Notes: a model not told the origin generated them from the sequence alone. A DNA stretch of 64,000 nucleotides from an uncultured Poribacteria bacterium (GCA_951813545.1 OX638352.1:4931966-4995965); one strand, 5' to 3'; shown: positions 7,842-16,736, counted from the stretch's first letter. Numbers and translations are program-made.

Positions 7842-9323
7842 TCATCTTCTGAGTGTGTCAAGGTTTGGTGAATAGCCTGGTGGAAACTGATCGCTCACAG
7901 AACGTCCATCTTGGAAAAGTTGACCCGCATCCGGATTATCAAGCTCAACAGGAGGAGGGAAGTCTCGCCACTTATTGCCATCAAGTGGTAACTCATAACC
8001 GTCCTCGCGGAGCCACTCAATCAAGCGTTTTCGATAGTCATTGAGAATTCTACCATAAGCAGGATTGCCAGCGAGACTTCGTTCATCAAGTCTGCCCGGC
8101 AAACGCCTGAAGAGCCATTCCTGCCGATCGGCAGCGGAGTAGATATATTTGTATTCATCCGTCAAGAGCATATACAACCCTGTGCCTTCCTGTCCTAATT
8201 GCCCAACGATCGCATCCCGTTGTGCACGTCCTGTGGCAATATCAGCAAGATCAACACCGCTCCGCTCCGCCTCTGGTGACAGTCCCACTGCGCCAAGACT
8301 CGTCGGCAGCACATCAACAAGACTCGTTGGAATGTCGCACTGGACATTTGCTGTAAAACGTTCAGGATAACGCACAAGCAGCGGAATCCGGGCGGCAGCA
8401 TCAAGGAAAGAGCGTTTCCCGTAGCAATCATAATCGCCAAGTAATTCACCGTGATCGGACGTGTATAAGATCAGCGTGTTATCAAGTTCGTTTTCCGATT
8501 CGAGGTAGTCAAGAATTCGACTCACCTGATAATCAATGAAGGAGATGGCTGCATAGTAAGCCGCTCGCATCGTACGGAGAAGATTCATGTCCCGCCCTTG
8601 GTCACGATATTTATAGCGATTTTGATGACGATTCCAGTAGGTATGTAGATGCTCATAATCTGAAGGCAGGAATGGAAGCGGCATTTCGACTGTGCGATAG
8701 AGCCGACTCCATGGCACTGGTGATTCAAACGGCGGATGGGGCTTGATAAAACTGCTCCAACACAAAAAGGGACGACTCGTATCGCGTTGAGACATGAATT
8801 GAAGGGTTCTATCCCCTACCCACTGCGTGTGGTGCAAGCGCGCAGGAAGTTGTGAGGGTTGCGGGATATAGTAGTACTCACTCCGCTCGCCGTGTGGTGC
8901 AACGATATGATCATAGCCGTTTTCACCCAGAAACTCCGTAAAATCATCGGGACCAGGACCTTCCTCGGAATAGTCTCGCGTTTCAAACCCCCACATTTTA
9001 CGTCCTTGTGGTGTGAAATGCATCTTGCCAATACCGTGCGTCTGATAGCCTGCTCCATTGAGCAGCTCCATCACCGAAACGCGATCTTGGGGCATTGCGG
9101 AATTGCTCGTACATTCTGTCTGATGTGGCCACTGCCCGAGCAAGAAACTACAACGGGATGCTACGCACACAGCAGACGGGCAATACGCCGACGTAAAGCT
9201 TGTGCCTTCCCGAACAAGACGATCTAACCCCGGGGTCTGAATAATTGGATTTCCGAGTGCACCGACCGTATCAAAACGCTGCTGATCTGTCATGAGGAAA
9301 ATGATATTTGGTTGTTTTGCCAT
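7842..9323 (-). CDS. Sulfatase (arylsulfatase A family)
   Basis: 493 aa from the ATG at 9323, which gives the standard sulfatase opening PNIIFLMTDQQRFD; 18 upstream in-frame codons are ignored. The catalytic cysteine lies at residue 53 in CVASR, a C-x-A-x-R version of the formylglycine motif. It would need an anaerobic-type or other formylglycine-generating enzyme, not seen here. Metal and substrate blocks are visible: GIGKMHF, SSFIKPHPPF and LYTSDHGELLGDY. No clear signal peptide is present, so it appears cytoplasmic. Such enzymes remove sulfate from algal or animal glycans, choline sulfate or similar esters; the substrate is unknown. Confidence 0.92.
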   Translation of the reverse strand: MAKQPNIIFLMTDQQRFDTVGALGNPIIQTPGLDRLVREGTSFTSAYCPSAVCVASRCSFLLGQWPHQTECTSNSAMPQDRVSVMELLNGAGYQTHGIGKMHFTPQGRKMWGFETRDYSEEGPGPDDFTEFLGENGYDHIVAPHGERSEYYYIPQPSQLPARLHHTQWVGDRTLQFMSQRDTSRPFLCWSSFIKPHPPFESPVPWSRLYRTVEMPLPFLPSDYEHLHTYWNRHQNRYKYRDQGRDMNLLRTMRAAYYAAISFIDYQVSRILDYLESENELDNTLILYTSDHGELLGDYDCYGKRSFLDAAARIPLLVRYPERFTANVQCDIPTSLVDVLPTSLGAVGLSPEAERSGVDLADIATGRAQRDAIVGQLGQEGTGLYMLLTDEYKYIYSAADRQEWLFRRLPGRLDERSLAGNPAYGRILNDYRKRLIEWLREDGYELPLDGNKWRDFPPPVELDNPDAGQLFQDGRSVSDQFPPGYSPNLDTLRR

Positions 9324-9414
9324 GAGGCGTTCCGCTCCCTTTCTTTTCGGCGCGTATGGATATATTAGGAACAGCATATCACTGTTTCAAACAGGACGCA
9401 ATTAATATTTCAAT

Positions 9415-9660
9415 AACACTTAGTTTTCAGTTGCCAGTCATCAGCCATCAACAGTCAGCAGAATAACTGCCAGTGGTCAGCTATCAGGATTTTCAGGGTT
9501 ATAGACGCTTCTTGATTGACTGCTGATAAGTGTTATTCGTCTGAAACACGGATTGTTGCAGATTGCGCAGATTTCTCGGATTTTAAAAGGTCTGCCACTA
9601 GGACCGGGGCAAATCAGGCACAAGAATGGAAAACTGAATAACCCTGAACTCGCGTTAATT
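9415..9660. repeat. Repeat-rich intergenic region with two repeat families
   Basis: The 464-base gap between sulfatase and the next gene holds no convincing gene. At 9420-9490 there is a CAGTCATCAGCC/GTCAGC-type repeat. At 9537-9590 a stretch reading CGTCTGAAACACGGATTG then GATTGCGCAGATTTC resembles the repeat at 18720-18770. Confidence 0.5.
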
Positions 9661-9664
9661 TCGC

Positions 9665-9693
9665 TTGACATTGAACCCTGTACGTGGTATCCT
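9665..9693 (+). promoter_or_regulatory. Sigma-70-like promoter
   Basis: TTGACA at 9665-9670 and TATCCT at 9688-9693 are separated by 17 bases. The site lies about 95 bases before the start of the PD-(D/E)XK-like gene and is the only good promoter match in this gap. Confidence 0.6.
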
Positions 9694-9787
9694 TTTGAAG
9701 GAAAATTTCAAAGGGTAGCACAAAATAGAAAGGTGTTTTAGTGGACAGATCAGATGGGAGCGTTCTACTTATAGAACGGAAAACGGG

Positions 9788-10393
9788 ATGGCGTATAGTA
9801 ATTTTACCTTAGAAGCAGTCCGAACAACGTTCGGGTTAGAAACGGTTGAATCAGCGGGTATCTTTTCCGAAATAGCACCGGTGGTTCCGAGTGCCCATCT
9901 TATGACCGCGTTGTCGAGAAATGTGCCTTTAGCTGTAGCAATAGGTACAGAAAAGGCAAAGTCAGAAATGATAGTTGCTAATGTTCTGATAGAACTCCGC
10001 GAGCAGTTTGAGCAGCGCATTAGTCTCTTTTCAGGGATTGATTTTAGCGTTGATGTTGAAAGCGGATTAACTGGGGCCTGTGATTTTTTGGTAAGCCTGT
10101 CGCCAGAGCAGTTTTACTTAGAGGCACCTGTCATTGTGCTTGTTGAGGCAAAAAACGCCGACGTGAAACTCGGGTTAGGGCAATGTGTTGCTGAAATGCT
10201 CGCTGCCCAACGCTTTAATAAGGAAAAAGGGAATAACATTCATTGTGTATACGGCGTTACGACTTCAGGTACAGATTGGCTCTTCCTCAAATTGGAGGGA
10301 CAGAAACTCCACATTGACATGGGAGTCTATGCGATTGGGCAATGCGACAAAATTCTGGGTATCCTTTCACGCATGGTTGCCCAAAAAGCGTGA
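9788..10393 (+). CDS. Hypothetical protein with PD-(D/E)XK-like core
   Basis: 201 aa. The middle contains TGACDFLVSLSP, a spacer, and VIVLVEAKNADVKLGLGQC, which fits the D...E-x-K active-site pattern of restriction-endonuclease-like folds, followed by a helix (AEMLAAQRFN). The family is widespread as single genes with no assigned role and resembles the N-terminal nuclease part of type I restriction subunits. No methylase is adjacent. The start at 9788 has only a weak purine-rich site. Nuclease activity is inferred from the motif only. Confidence 0.68.
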   Translation: MAYSNFTLEAVRTTFGLETVESAGIFSEIAPVVPSAHLMTALSRNVPLAVAIGTEKAKSEMIVANVLIELREQFEQRISLFSGIDFSVDVESGLTGACDFLVSLSPEQFYLEAPVIVLVEAKNADVKLGLGQCVAEMLAAQRFNKEKGNNIHCVYGVTTSGTDWLFLKLEGQKLHIDMGVYAIGQCDKILGILSRMVAQKA

Positions 10394-10435
10394 AGAGAAA
10401 GCGGATAAACATGGAAATCCATCCTCTGGTGTAAA

Positions 10436-10633
10436 ATGCAGAAATGGTATGAAAACAAGACACTTTTAAATACCTTTATCGCTTTGATGTCTGTCAGTTT
10501 TATCGCTTACTTTTTCTTTCAGTGGAAATGGGGATTGCCCCTATTCCTATGCGGTGGAACAGCAATTATGGTGAGAGGTGTTGTAAAAATTACGATGCGA
10601 ATGCGCAGTAGAAAAAGACGCAAGGAGAAATAG
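10436..10633 (+). CDS. Small two-helix membrane protein
   Basis: 65 aa. Two hydrophobic stretches (residues 11-29 and 32-45) are followed by a strongly basic tail ending RMRSRKRRKEK, which the positive-inside rule places in the cytoplasm. It begins 43 bases after the previous stop on the same strand and may share its transcript. No homology is recognised; it is real only if translated, since no strong ribosome site is seen. Confidence 0.45.
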   Translation: MQKWYENKTLLNTFIALMSVSFIAYFFFQWKWGLPLFLCGGTAIMVRGVVKITMRMRSRKRRKEK

Positions 10634-10707
10634 CAGTCAGCAAAGAGGCAGGCGGTATATTATAACTCGTTTTTCAGAAGCACACGCAGCTTGAAACGAA
10701 GTGGAAA

Positions 10708-10780
10708 GCGGATATACGGAGAGGGACACGAAGGCCTCAAACCCAGCTGACCGAACCGCAAGGAAAATTAGAAGAATGAA
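10708..10780 (+). repeat. Leader repeat supplying the ribosome site of the sulfite oxidase gene
   Basis: GGATATACGGA at 10709-10719 and CTGACCGAACCGCAAGGAA at 10747-10765 are identical to the two ends of the repeat upstream of the PpiC gene at 48352, which is on the opposite strand. The spacing between the blocks is nearly the same (26 versus 25 bases). The AAGGAA of the repeat sits about 10 bases before the ATG at 10776, so the repeat supplies the translation start region. Confidence 0.75.
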
Positions 10781-11768
10781 AAGACGAACATTTATAAAAC
10801 TGAGCGCGATTAGTGCAGCGGGAATGGTATTGCCCCTTCGATTGGAAGGAGACGCGGCAGCGATGCCGCAGCTGAAGCCGAGCACACTGATAACCCCGAA
10901 TGCCGACTTCTACATCCTACAGATTGGAAACCCTGCTGTACTTGATGCCGCAACCTGGCGGATGGTAATCACTGGTTTGAGAGAAAAACCGATACCGCCG
11001 TTGCGGCTTGAGGATATCACTGCAATGGAATCTGTCACGGCAATGCGAACGCTGAAGTGTATCGGCGATCCGATTGGCAACGAACAGATGAGCAATGCGG
11101 TGTGGAAAGGGATTCGGCTGCGCGATCTGCTTGAAAAAGTCGGTCCGAAACCCGAAGTCAAAGTGGTCGTTTTTCGCTGTGCGGACGGCTACCACACAGC
11201 GATTCCGTTGGAAAAGGCGATGCGGGAAGATACACTCCTCGCTTACGAAATGAACGGTGAACCTTTACCGACAGAGCACGGCTTCCCAATTCGATTACTT
11301 AACCCGGGGCACTACGGCACGAAAAACCCCAAGTGGATAGTGAACATCCAATTGGCGAAGGAGCATGAAAGTTACTGGGAGAAACGGGGTTGGGATCCGA
11401 TCGCGAACGTGAAACTCGCCACAATGATTGGAACACCGAGTGAAGGCGAAGAGATCCATGGCGGCAAGGTTTATACAGTGAGCGGCGCAGCATTCGATGC
11501 AGGCAATCACGGCGGTATCAAGAAAGTAGAAGTCAGTATCGACTGGGGACAGACGTGGGAAGAAGCAGAGATCTGGGCGAAGGATACTCCTCTTGCATGG
11601 GTGCTCTGGAAATGGGATTGGCAGGTTCCTGAGAAAGCAGCACCTGTTGAAATCTATGCGAGAGCCACGACCCACAGTGGTGTCACTCAAGATGAAATCG
11701 GCATTGAGGCGGATCCAGTTGGTGCAACAGGCTATCATATGATTGATGCAGCAATTGTGATGCCATAA
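10776..11768 (+). CDS. Tat-exported sulfite-oxidase-type molybdopterin oxidoreductase
   Basis: 330 aa from the ATG at 10776. The N-terminus MKRRTFIKLSAISAAGMVLP is a twin-arginine signal, so folded enzyme is exported. The oxidoreductase-molybdopterin domain follows, with the molybdenum-ligating cysteine at 95 (RTLKCIGDP) and the NAVWKGIRLRDLL block. The C-terminal half is the Mo-cofactor dimerisation Ig-like domain (VSIDWGQTWEEAE). It lacks a haem domain. It could oxidise sulfite, for instance sulfite released by sulfonate or sulfate-ester metabolism, or reduce other substrates. No cytochrome partner is adjacent. Confidence 0.9.
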   Translation: MKRRTFIKLSAISAAGMVLPLRLEGDAAAMPQLKPSTLITPNADFYILQIGNPAVLDAATWRMVITGLREKPIPPLRLEDITAMESVTAMRTLKCIGDPIGNEQMSNAVWKGIRLRDLLEKVGPKPEVKVVVFRCADGYHTAIPLEKAMREDTLLAYEMNGEPLPTEHGFPIRLLNPGHYGTKNPKWIVNIQLAKEHESYWEKRGWDPIANVKLATMIGTPSEGEEIHGGKVYTVSGAAFDAGNHGGIKKVEVSIDWGQTWEEAEIWAKDTPLAWVLWKWDWQVPEKAAPVEIYARATTHSGVTQDEIGIEADPVGATGYHMIDAAIVMP

Positions 11769-11770
11769 CG

Positions 11771-11795
11771 TAGGAGGGGTTTTCAACCCCGATGC
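11771..11795. repeat. GGGGTT-hairpin-AACCCC repeat
   Basis: TAGGAGGGGTTTTCAACCCCGA is an inverted copy of the GTCGGG(A/G)TT...CCCTCCTAC repeat found at 14140-14166, 22318-22345 and 37489-37553. It carries an AGGAGG in front of the MFS gene but too far away (21 bases) to be an ordinary ribosome site. Confidence 0.5.
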
Positions 11796-11799
11796 CTTA

Positions 11800-13005
11800 A
11801 TGCGCCTAAAACCGATCCAACTGCTCACTGTTTATCTACCCGTCCTATTGATTGACTTTGCCTTTAGCAATGTCCTAACCAATACCTCCTTTTATACCAG
11901 TTATTTAGGGCTTTCGACAACATTTCTTGGCGTGTTGATGGCAGTAAGTACGGGGTTTTTCGCACTGCTCGCGATCCCACTTGGTAGACTCTCAGATCGG
12001 ATAGAGCGTCGGTATATCCTTTACGCCGCGTGCCTTCTACTTAGTGTCGTCAGCATTGCACTTGCCCTATGCCGAAATAGCGGACATCTGATGGGTGTTT
12101 TTCCGGGAATCGGCATCAGTATGGCACTCTTCTTTCCCGCTTACGAGGCATGGCTCGCTGAACAAGAAGGCGAAGGTGACTTAATCCACCGGATTATGCT
12201 CTTCAACCTGTTCTGGAGCATCGGTATGACCTTAGGTCCGGCGTTTTCGAGTTATCTGTACGGAGAAGCAAACCCATTTAGACCTTTCTACCTCGCTGGT
12301 ATTTTCGCCATACTCACCTTAGTAACAATTTGGGCTTCTCGTATTGCTAAATCCGACCCATCAAATGTAGCTGACCACACAGATGAGTCTGACTCGGAAT
12401 CACCTGAGATACTGTATCCATCTCTACCCGTTCGGATGACTTATCTCCATCTGGCTCGGTGTGCGAATTTTGTCTCGTGGTTCGCGCTCGGTGTGCTCCG
12501 CCAACTCGCCCCAAAACTCACATTGGAGATGGGAATACGCCCGGCAATATACGGAAATTTGATGCTGATACTCGGTGGTGTTCAAACGCTAGCGTTCGTC
12601 GTCCTTGGAACCGGTTACTCAACGAGGTGGCATTATCGTTTTAGCCCGCTTTTAATCGTTCAAGTGTTGGCAATTCTGAGTTTCCTCGGAATAGGGTTGA
12701 CACAGCATATGCGCCTCTGGGCTATGGCATTTGCGATTATCGGTGTGTCTGTTGCTTTCACTTACTTCAGTAGCCTCTATTACGGGTTGGACCGGCATGC
12801 AGATAAAGGGAATAAGAGCGGGTGGCACGAAGCCATATTGGGCGTTGGAATTCTGTTGGGTCCGTTCTTGGGTGGAATTTTAGCGGACTCACAATTGGGC
12901 GTTCAGAGTCCTTATCTACTCTGTGCAGTGGCAATTGGTATCACGATCCTCGTTGAGATTCTTATTCTGTTCAAGAACACTCAAGGTCAAGCAGATTCTC
13001 GTTGA
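11800..13005 (+). CDS. Major facilitator superfamily transporter
   Basis: 401 aa with about twelve hydrophobic segments. The first cytoplasmic loop carries the MFS A-motif variant GRLSDRIERRYI. A central hydrophilic loop (roughly 188-210, ADHTDESDSESPE) divides two six-helix halves. The substrate is unknown. The downstream convergent enolase-superfamily gene shares 35 bases with the 3' end, which argues for compact organisation rather than shared transcription. A three-codon minigene ending TAATG overlaps the start (see findings). Confidence 0.87.
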   Translation: MRLKPIQLLTVYLPVLLIDFAFSNVLTNTSFYTSYLGLSTTFLGVLMAVSTGFFALLAIPLGRLSDRIERRYILYAACLLLSVVSIALALCRNSGHLMGVFPGIGISMALFFPAYEAWLAEQEGEGDLIHRIMLFNLFWSIGMTLGPAFSSYLYGEANPFRPFYLAGIFAILTLVTIWASRIAKSDPSNVADHTDESDSESPEILYPSLPVRMTYLHLARCANFVSWFALGVLRQLAPKLTLEMGIRPAIYGNLMLILGGVQTLAFVVLGTGYSTRWHYRFSPLLIVQVLAILSFLGIGLTQHMRLWAMAFAIIGVSVAFTYFSSLYYGLDRHADKGNKSGWHEAILGVGILLGPFLGGILADSQLGVQSPYLLCAVAIGITILVEILILFKNTQGQADSR

Positions 13006-14101
13006 TATAATCCTCATCAGGCGTAACGCCGAGACCTGGACCGTCCGGCACTGTTACGACATGGTTGTGAATTTCGACACCGTTCACTGCCATGGTTGTC
13101 AAAAAAGCAGGCGCATTGAGTTCAGCAGGAAGAACCAGATCCAAAGTTGAAAACAGATGGACACTCGCGATGAAGCCGATCCCAGCTTCTGTCAAACCGC
13201 TGCCGAGTAATTCAAGCGAATTGGCTTCGGCAACATGAGCACTCTTGAGGCATTCCGCTAACCCACCAGATTTACACACTTTCAAGACAACAGCATCTGC
13301 ACATTCCAAACGCGCGATTTTTGCCAGATCGAAGTAGGTGAAACACCCTTCGTCGATAGCAATTGGAATCGGTGCGTCCTCCCGCACCCGCTTCATACCG
13401 AACCAATCTTGGCTGGCCACAGGCTGTTCCATGCAGTAAATCTCGCGAATGTCCGCAACCCGCTTCAGCAATTCAAGAGCATTAGACGGTGTATACGATT
13501 GATTCGCATCGATCCAAAGTTTGGCCTCCGGCACAGCCTCATTTATTGCGCGTAAGCGTTCTTCATCTTCTGCTGGAACACCAGCAACTTTCACTTTGAA
13601 ACAGGAACAGGGCGACAACGCCTTCGCCTTCAAGCCCATTATTTCAGGTGTATCAATGCTCAAAGCATAACAGAGAGGGAGTGCGTTGTGACGTTTGCCT
13701 CCGAAGAGAGCATGCAACGGCACATCAAGGATTCGCCCGTTGAGGTCATGTAGAGCAATGTCTACAGCAGCTTTGGCGAAAGGGTGTCCGTTGCTGACAG
13801 CCGGTTTCAGTGCGTCATAGATGGCGTGATGAATTTGGTTGAGGTTCAACGGATTACATCCGAGCAGCAGGGGCGCGATGTAATGTCTAATGGTAGTCGT
13901 GATAGATTCAGTCGTCTCGTAGCTCCACGAGGGGAGCGCGCGCTGTTCCCCCCAACCGACGTAGCCATCATCTGTTGTAATTTTAACGAAGACGTGATCG
14001 CCCGCGGATCCGGTGTCTCCGACGAAGCCGGTCCCGATGTTAAAGACATCTTTCATTCCGACAGCAGTGGGATAAACGTCTACATGGGTTATTTTACTCA
14101 T
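12971..14101 (-). CDS. Mandelate racemase/muconate-lactonising enzyme family protein
   Basis: 376 aa. N-terminal capping domain, then an enolase-superfamily barrel. Catalytic and metal residues are visible in order: lysines in CFKVKVAG, Asp in LWIDANQSY, Glu in CMEQPVA, Asp-Glu in IAIDEGCF, and Lys in LKVCKSGGL. The two opposed lysines suggest the MLE/dipeptide-epimerase/N-acylamino-acid-racemase subgroup more than sugar-acid dehydratases. The substrate is not identified. Nearby sugar-acid genes (kdgK-like, 2-hydroxyacid dehydrogenase) lie on the other strand, so acid-sugar metabolism remains possible. Confidence 0.88.
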   Translation of the reverse strand: MSKITHVDVYPTAVGMKDVFNIGTGFVGDTGSAGDHVFVKITTDDGYVGWGEQRALPSWSYETTESITTTIRHYIAPLLLGCNPLNLNQIHHAIYDALKPAVSNGHPFAKAAVDIALHDLNGRILDVPLHALFGGKRHNALPLCYALSIDTPEIMGLKAKALSPCSCFKVKVAGVPAEDEERLRAINEAVPEAKLWIDANQSYTPSNALELLKRVADIREIYCMEQPVASQDWFGMKRVREDAPIPIAIDEGCFTYFDLAKIARLECADAVVLKVCKSGGLAECLKSAHVAEANSLELLGSGLTEAGIGFIASVHLFSTLDLVLPAELNAPAFLTTMAVNGVEIHNHVVTVPDGPGLGVTPDEDYINENLLDLECS

Positions 14102-14135
14102 TTATAAATAGAGTGCTCCGTTATTACCTCAAAGT

Positions 14136-14170
14136 AGAGAGTCGGGAATCGGAGTTCCCTCCTACAAGAA
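14136..14170. repeat. GTCGGGAATCGGAGTTCCCTCC dispersed repeat
   Basis: The unit pairs GGGAA with TTCCC around a short loop and ends CTCCTACAAGAAAG. Copies occur at 22318-22345 and twice at 37489-37553. It lies in the 214-base gap between divergent genes. Confidence 0.55.
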
Positions 14171-14241
14171 AGTTGATTTATCTGAAGTGCCAACACCGGT
14201 ATTTTAGCACAAAAGCCGTGAAACAATCAAACGAATTTCCG

Positions 14242-14270
14242 TTGACATCTTCCGAATTATCCGCTATAGT
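14242..14270 (+). promoter_or_regulatory. Strong sigma-70-like promoter
   Basis: TTGACA (14242-14247), a 17-base spacer and TATAGT (14265-14270) are near consensus. It lies about 45 bases before the zinc-ribbon gene and probably drives the run of three to four genes that follows. Confidence 0.75.
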
Positions 14271-14315
14271 AAAAGGAATATCAGTTCCTGTCTGTCGTTA
14301 TGAGGAAAACCTGAA

Positions 14316-14588
14316 ATGCTATTCGCTATTTTTATAATTCTTATACCTATCACCGTTTGGTTAATCTTGCATCTTATGTCTCGGCGGAAATCAAGCGTAG
14401 AGACGACTGAACCGGAAGATCTTCTTGAAATTTGCGCGGTCTGCCAAAATGAATTTCTGATGAGCAAATTGCTTGAAAAAGAGATCGGCGGATACGGCAG
14501 GGTCTACTGTTTCTGCGGACAGTGCCTTGAAAACCTCTATCACGAATACCAGAACAAAAATAAAACAGACACCGAAATGGGAGAATGA
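14316..14588 (+). CDS. Small membrane-anchored zinc-ribbon-like protein
   Basis: 90 aa. Residues 2-22 form one transmembrane segment, followed by basic MSRRK. The cytoplasmic part has CAVC, then about 25 residues, then CFCGQC, which could bind zinc. GAGGAAA lies just upstream. It ends 3 bases before the kdgK-like gene, so the two are almost certainly co-transcribed. No family is recognised; a structural or regulatory role at the membrane is only a guess. Confidence 0.65.
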   Translation: MLFAIFIILIPITVWLILHLMSRRKSSVETTEPEDLLEICAVCQNEFLMSKLLEKEIGGYGRVYCFCGQCLENLYHEYQNKNKTDTEMGE

Positions 14589-14591
14589 ACT

Positions 14592-15635
14592 ATGTACGAT
14601 TTAGTCACATTTGGGGAAGCGATGATCCGACTCACCGCCCCAGAATTTATGCGGCTTGAACAGGTATCATCGTTGGCAATAACAGCAGGCGGTGCAGAGA
14701 TGAACGTCGCTGTCAATGCAGCGCAACTCGGACTGCGGACAACGTGGGTATCACGGCTCGTAGACAACTGGTCTGGTCGCTATATCCGCAACAAGGGACG
14801 TGAACTCGGCGTGGATATGTCGAATATCATCTGGACGGACTTCGACGGGGTTGGCTTGGAGCGGAACGGATTTTATCACCTTGAATTGGGTGCGGGTCCG
14901 CGTGCAAGTAGCGTCACTTATGACCGCGGCTACTCAGCGATTTCCAACGTTCAGCTTGGTGAGATTGACTGGGCATCCATTTTCAGTAGGGCACGATGGT
15001 TTCATCTCAGTGGTATCACACCTGCGTTGTCAGAATCTGCGGCTGCCGTCTCGGCAGAGGCACTTCAAGCAGCACGCGCAGCCGGTATTAAGACCAGCTA
15101 CGATCTGAACTTCCGTTCTAAACTGTGGAGTGCTGAAGAGGCACAAGCAGCAAACCGCCCGATGATGGAACATGTCTCTGTTCTCATCGGGAATGAAGAG
15201 GACTTTGAGAAATCTCTCGGATTCGCAGCGGAAGGTGCAACCGAATCCTATAGCAAACTTGAACCTGAAAGCTACAAATCGGTTGCGCAGCGCGTTAAGG
15301 ATGCTTTCCCGAATATTGAGATGATCGGCACGACGTTACGTGATGCCAAAACCGGTTGGCTCAACGACTGGCGGACACTCCTGTTTGATGGTGAAGAATT
15401 CTATCTGTCACGTATCTATGAGGATTTGGAACTGGTAGACCGAGTCGGCGGCGGTGATAGTTTCTCGTCGGGACTCATTTATAGCCTCTTGAACGGAAAA
15501 TCACCGCAGGAGGCAGTCGATTTCGCTGGTGGATACTCCGCCTTGGCACATACTTTCCCCGGTGACTTCAACTGGACAACAGCAGAAGAGGCAGAAAAAG
15601 CGATGGAGGCGGGTAGTGTACGTATCAGTCGCTAA
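14592..15635 (+). CDS. kdgK: PfkB-family sugar kinase (2-keto-3-deoxygluconate kinase-like)
   Basis: 347 aa. The opening MYDLVTFGEAMIRL and the GGAEMNVAV block are typical of KdgK. The PfkB signature is DRVGGGDSFSSG at 283-294, where the last Asp is the catalytic base and the glycines form the anion hole. KdgK phosphorylates 2-keto-3-deoxygluconate from uronate and pectin or alginate breakdown. The following 2-hydroxyacid dehydrogenase fits a sugar-acid pathway. The protein is somewhat longer than typical KdgK because of an insertion (about 206-235) between the nucleotide-binding strands. Confidence 0.85.
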   Translation: MYDLVTFGEAMIRLTAPEFMRLEQVSSLAITAGGAEMNVAVNAAQLGLRTTWVSRLVDNWSGRYIRNKGRELGVDMSNIIWTDFDGVGLERNGFYHLELGAGPRASSVTYDRGYSAISNVQLGEIDWASIFSRARWFHLSGITPALSESAAAVSAEALQAARAAGIKTSYDLNFRSKLWSAEEAQAANRPMMEHVSVLIGNEEDFEKSLGFAAEGATESYSKLEPESYKSVAQRVKDAFPNIEMIGTTLRDAKTGWLNDWRTLLFDGEEFYLSRIYEDLELVDRVGGGDSFSSGLIYSLLNGKSPQEAVDFAGGYSALAHTFPGDFNWTTAEEAEKAMEAGSVRISR

Positions 15636-15647
15636 AGAAATAAAACT

Positions 15648-16640
15648 ATGGCAAAGATTCTTCTCTCTCCTATTTTTGAAAATACCGAGTTCGATACTGC
15701 GGAACGCCGAGCGGCGTTGGCAGATTTGCAGCAACTTGGTGAGTTGAGTATTCATCCCCCGGAACTGACTGATGCGCACGCTGATGGCGTTGTTGGCGTG
15801 ATCGCAAGCGGCGTGCCGTTTCATGAAAGTTTCTATCAAGCGGCGGAATCCCTCCGAATTATTGCGCGTTGGGGTGTTGGTTATGAAACCGTTAATGTAG
15901 ATTTGGCGACCGAATACGGGGTCATTGTTACGATCGCTCCTGAACACATGGTGACCGTTGCTGAATATGCGATTGCACAGTGGTTCGCAACTCTGAAACG
16001 GGTCTACACGCTAAATAGAGCCTCTCACAATGGGGATTTCGGGCTTATCAAGACCCATGAGGTGATGGGTTCAACACTCGGTTTGTACGGCTTTGGTCGG
16101 ATTGGTCAAGAAGTCGCGCGACGTGCGCGTCCGCTGCTCGGTGAGGAAGGGCAACTCTTGGTTTACGATGTCCGTCCGGATATCGCTGAACTTGCCGCGG
16201 AATTCGGTGCGGAGGCTGTTGATACACCGTTGACACTCTTCAAAGAAAGCGATACCGTATCGCTGCATCTATCGGGTGCGGATACTGTTGTGGGTTACGA
16301 AGAATTCTGTGCGATGAAACCGCATGCGTCTCTCATCAATCCGTCACGCGGGAACCTCGTTGATGACGCTGCAGCCAACCGCGCCGTCAGTGAAAACCGA
16401 CTTTGGTATTATGTCGTGGATGATCCCGTTAACGGACCGCGAGCGATTCACAAAAACCATCCACGCATTATCAGTACGAATCACAACGCGGGCATGACTG
16501 TTGAATCTGGTATTCGGCTGGACCTTTGCACAATTAAGCAGGTTACGGATGCGATTCAAGGACGCGCACCAGCACATGTTCTTAACCCGGAAGTCTTGGA
16601 GCATCCGAGGGTGAAGGCATTTTGCGAGAATCCTATATAA
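15648..16640 (+). CDS. D-isomer-specific 2-hydroxyacid dehydrogenase
   Basis: 330 aa. The NAD-binding loop is GLYGFGRIGQEV (glycines 148, 150 and 153). The arginine in INPSRGNLVDD and the histidine in ISTNHNAG correspond to the catalytic pair, though the usual glutamate position is less clear. The family includes phosphoglycerate and glyoxylate/hydroxypyruvate dehydrogenases. It starts 12 bases after the kdgK-like gene, so the two form an operon, which suggests a role in 2-keto acid sugar metabolism. Confidence 0.88.
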   Translation: MAKILLSPIFENTEFDTAERRAALADLQQLGELSIHPPELTDAHADGVVGVIASGVPFHESFYQAAESLRIIARWGVGYETVNVDLATEYGVIVTIAPEHMVTVAEYAIAQWFATLKRVYTLNRASHNGDFGLIKTHEVMGSTLGLYGFGRIGQEVARRARPLLGEEGQLLVYDVRPDIAELAAEFGAEAVDTPLTLFKESDTVSLHLSGADTVVGYEEFCAMKPHASLINPSRGNLVDDAAANRAVSENRLWYYVVDDPVNGPRAIHKNHPRIISTNHNAGMTVESGIRLDLCTIKQVTDAIQGRAPAHVLNPEVLEHPRVKAFCENPI

Positions 16641-16736
16641 TACTGTTAAGAAGGACGGTTGGTTGAGAATTGATACATCGAAAAATTGCCATCTCGCGAC
16701 TCCAGGTAAGGTTGGTTTACAATCAGGAGATAAATT

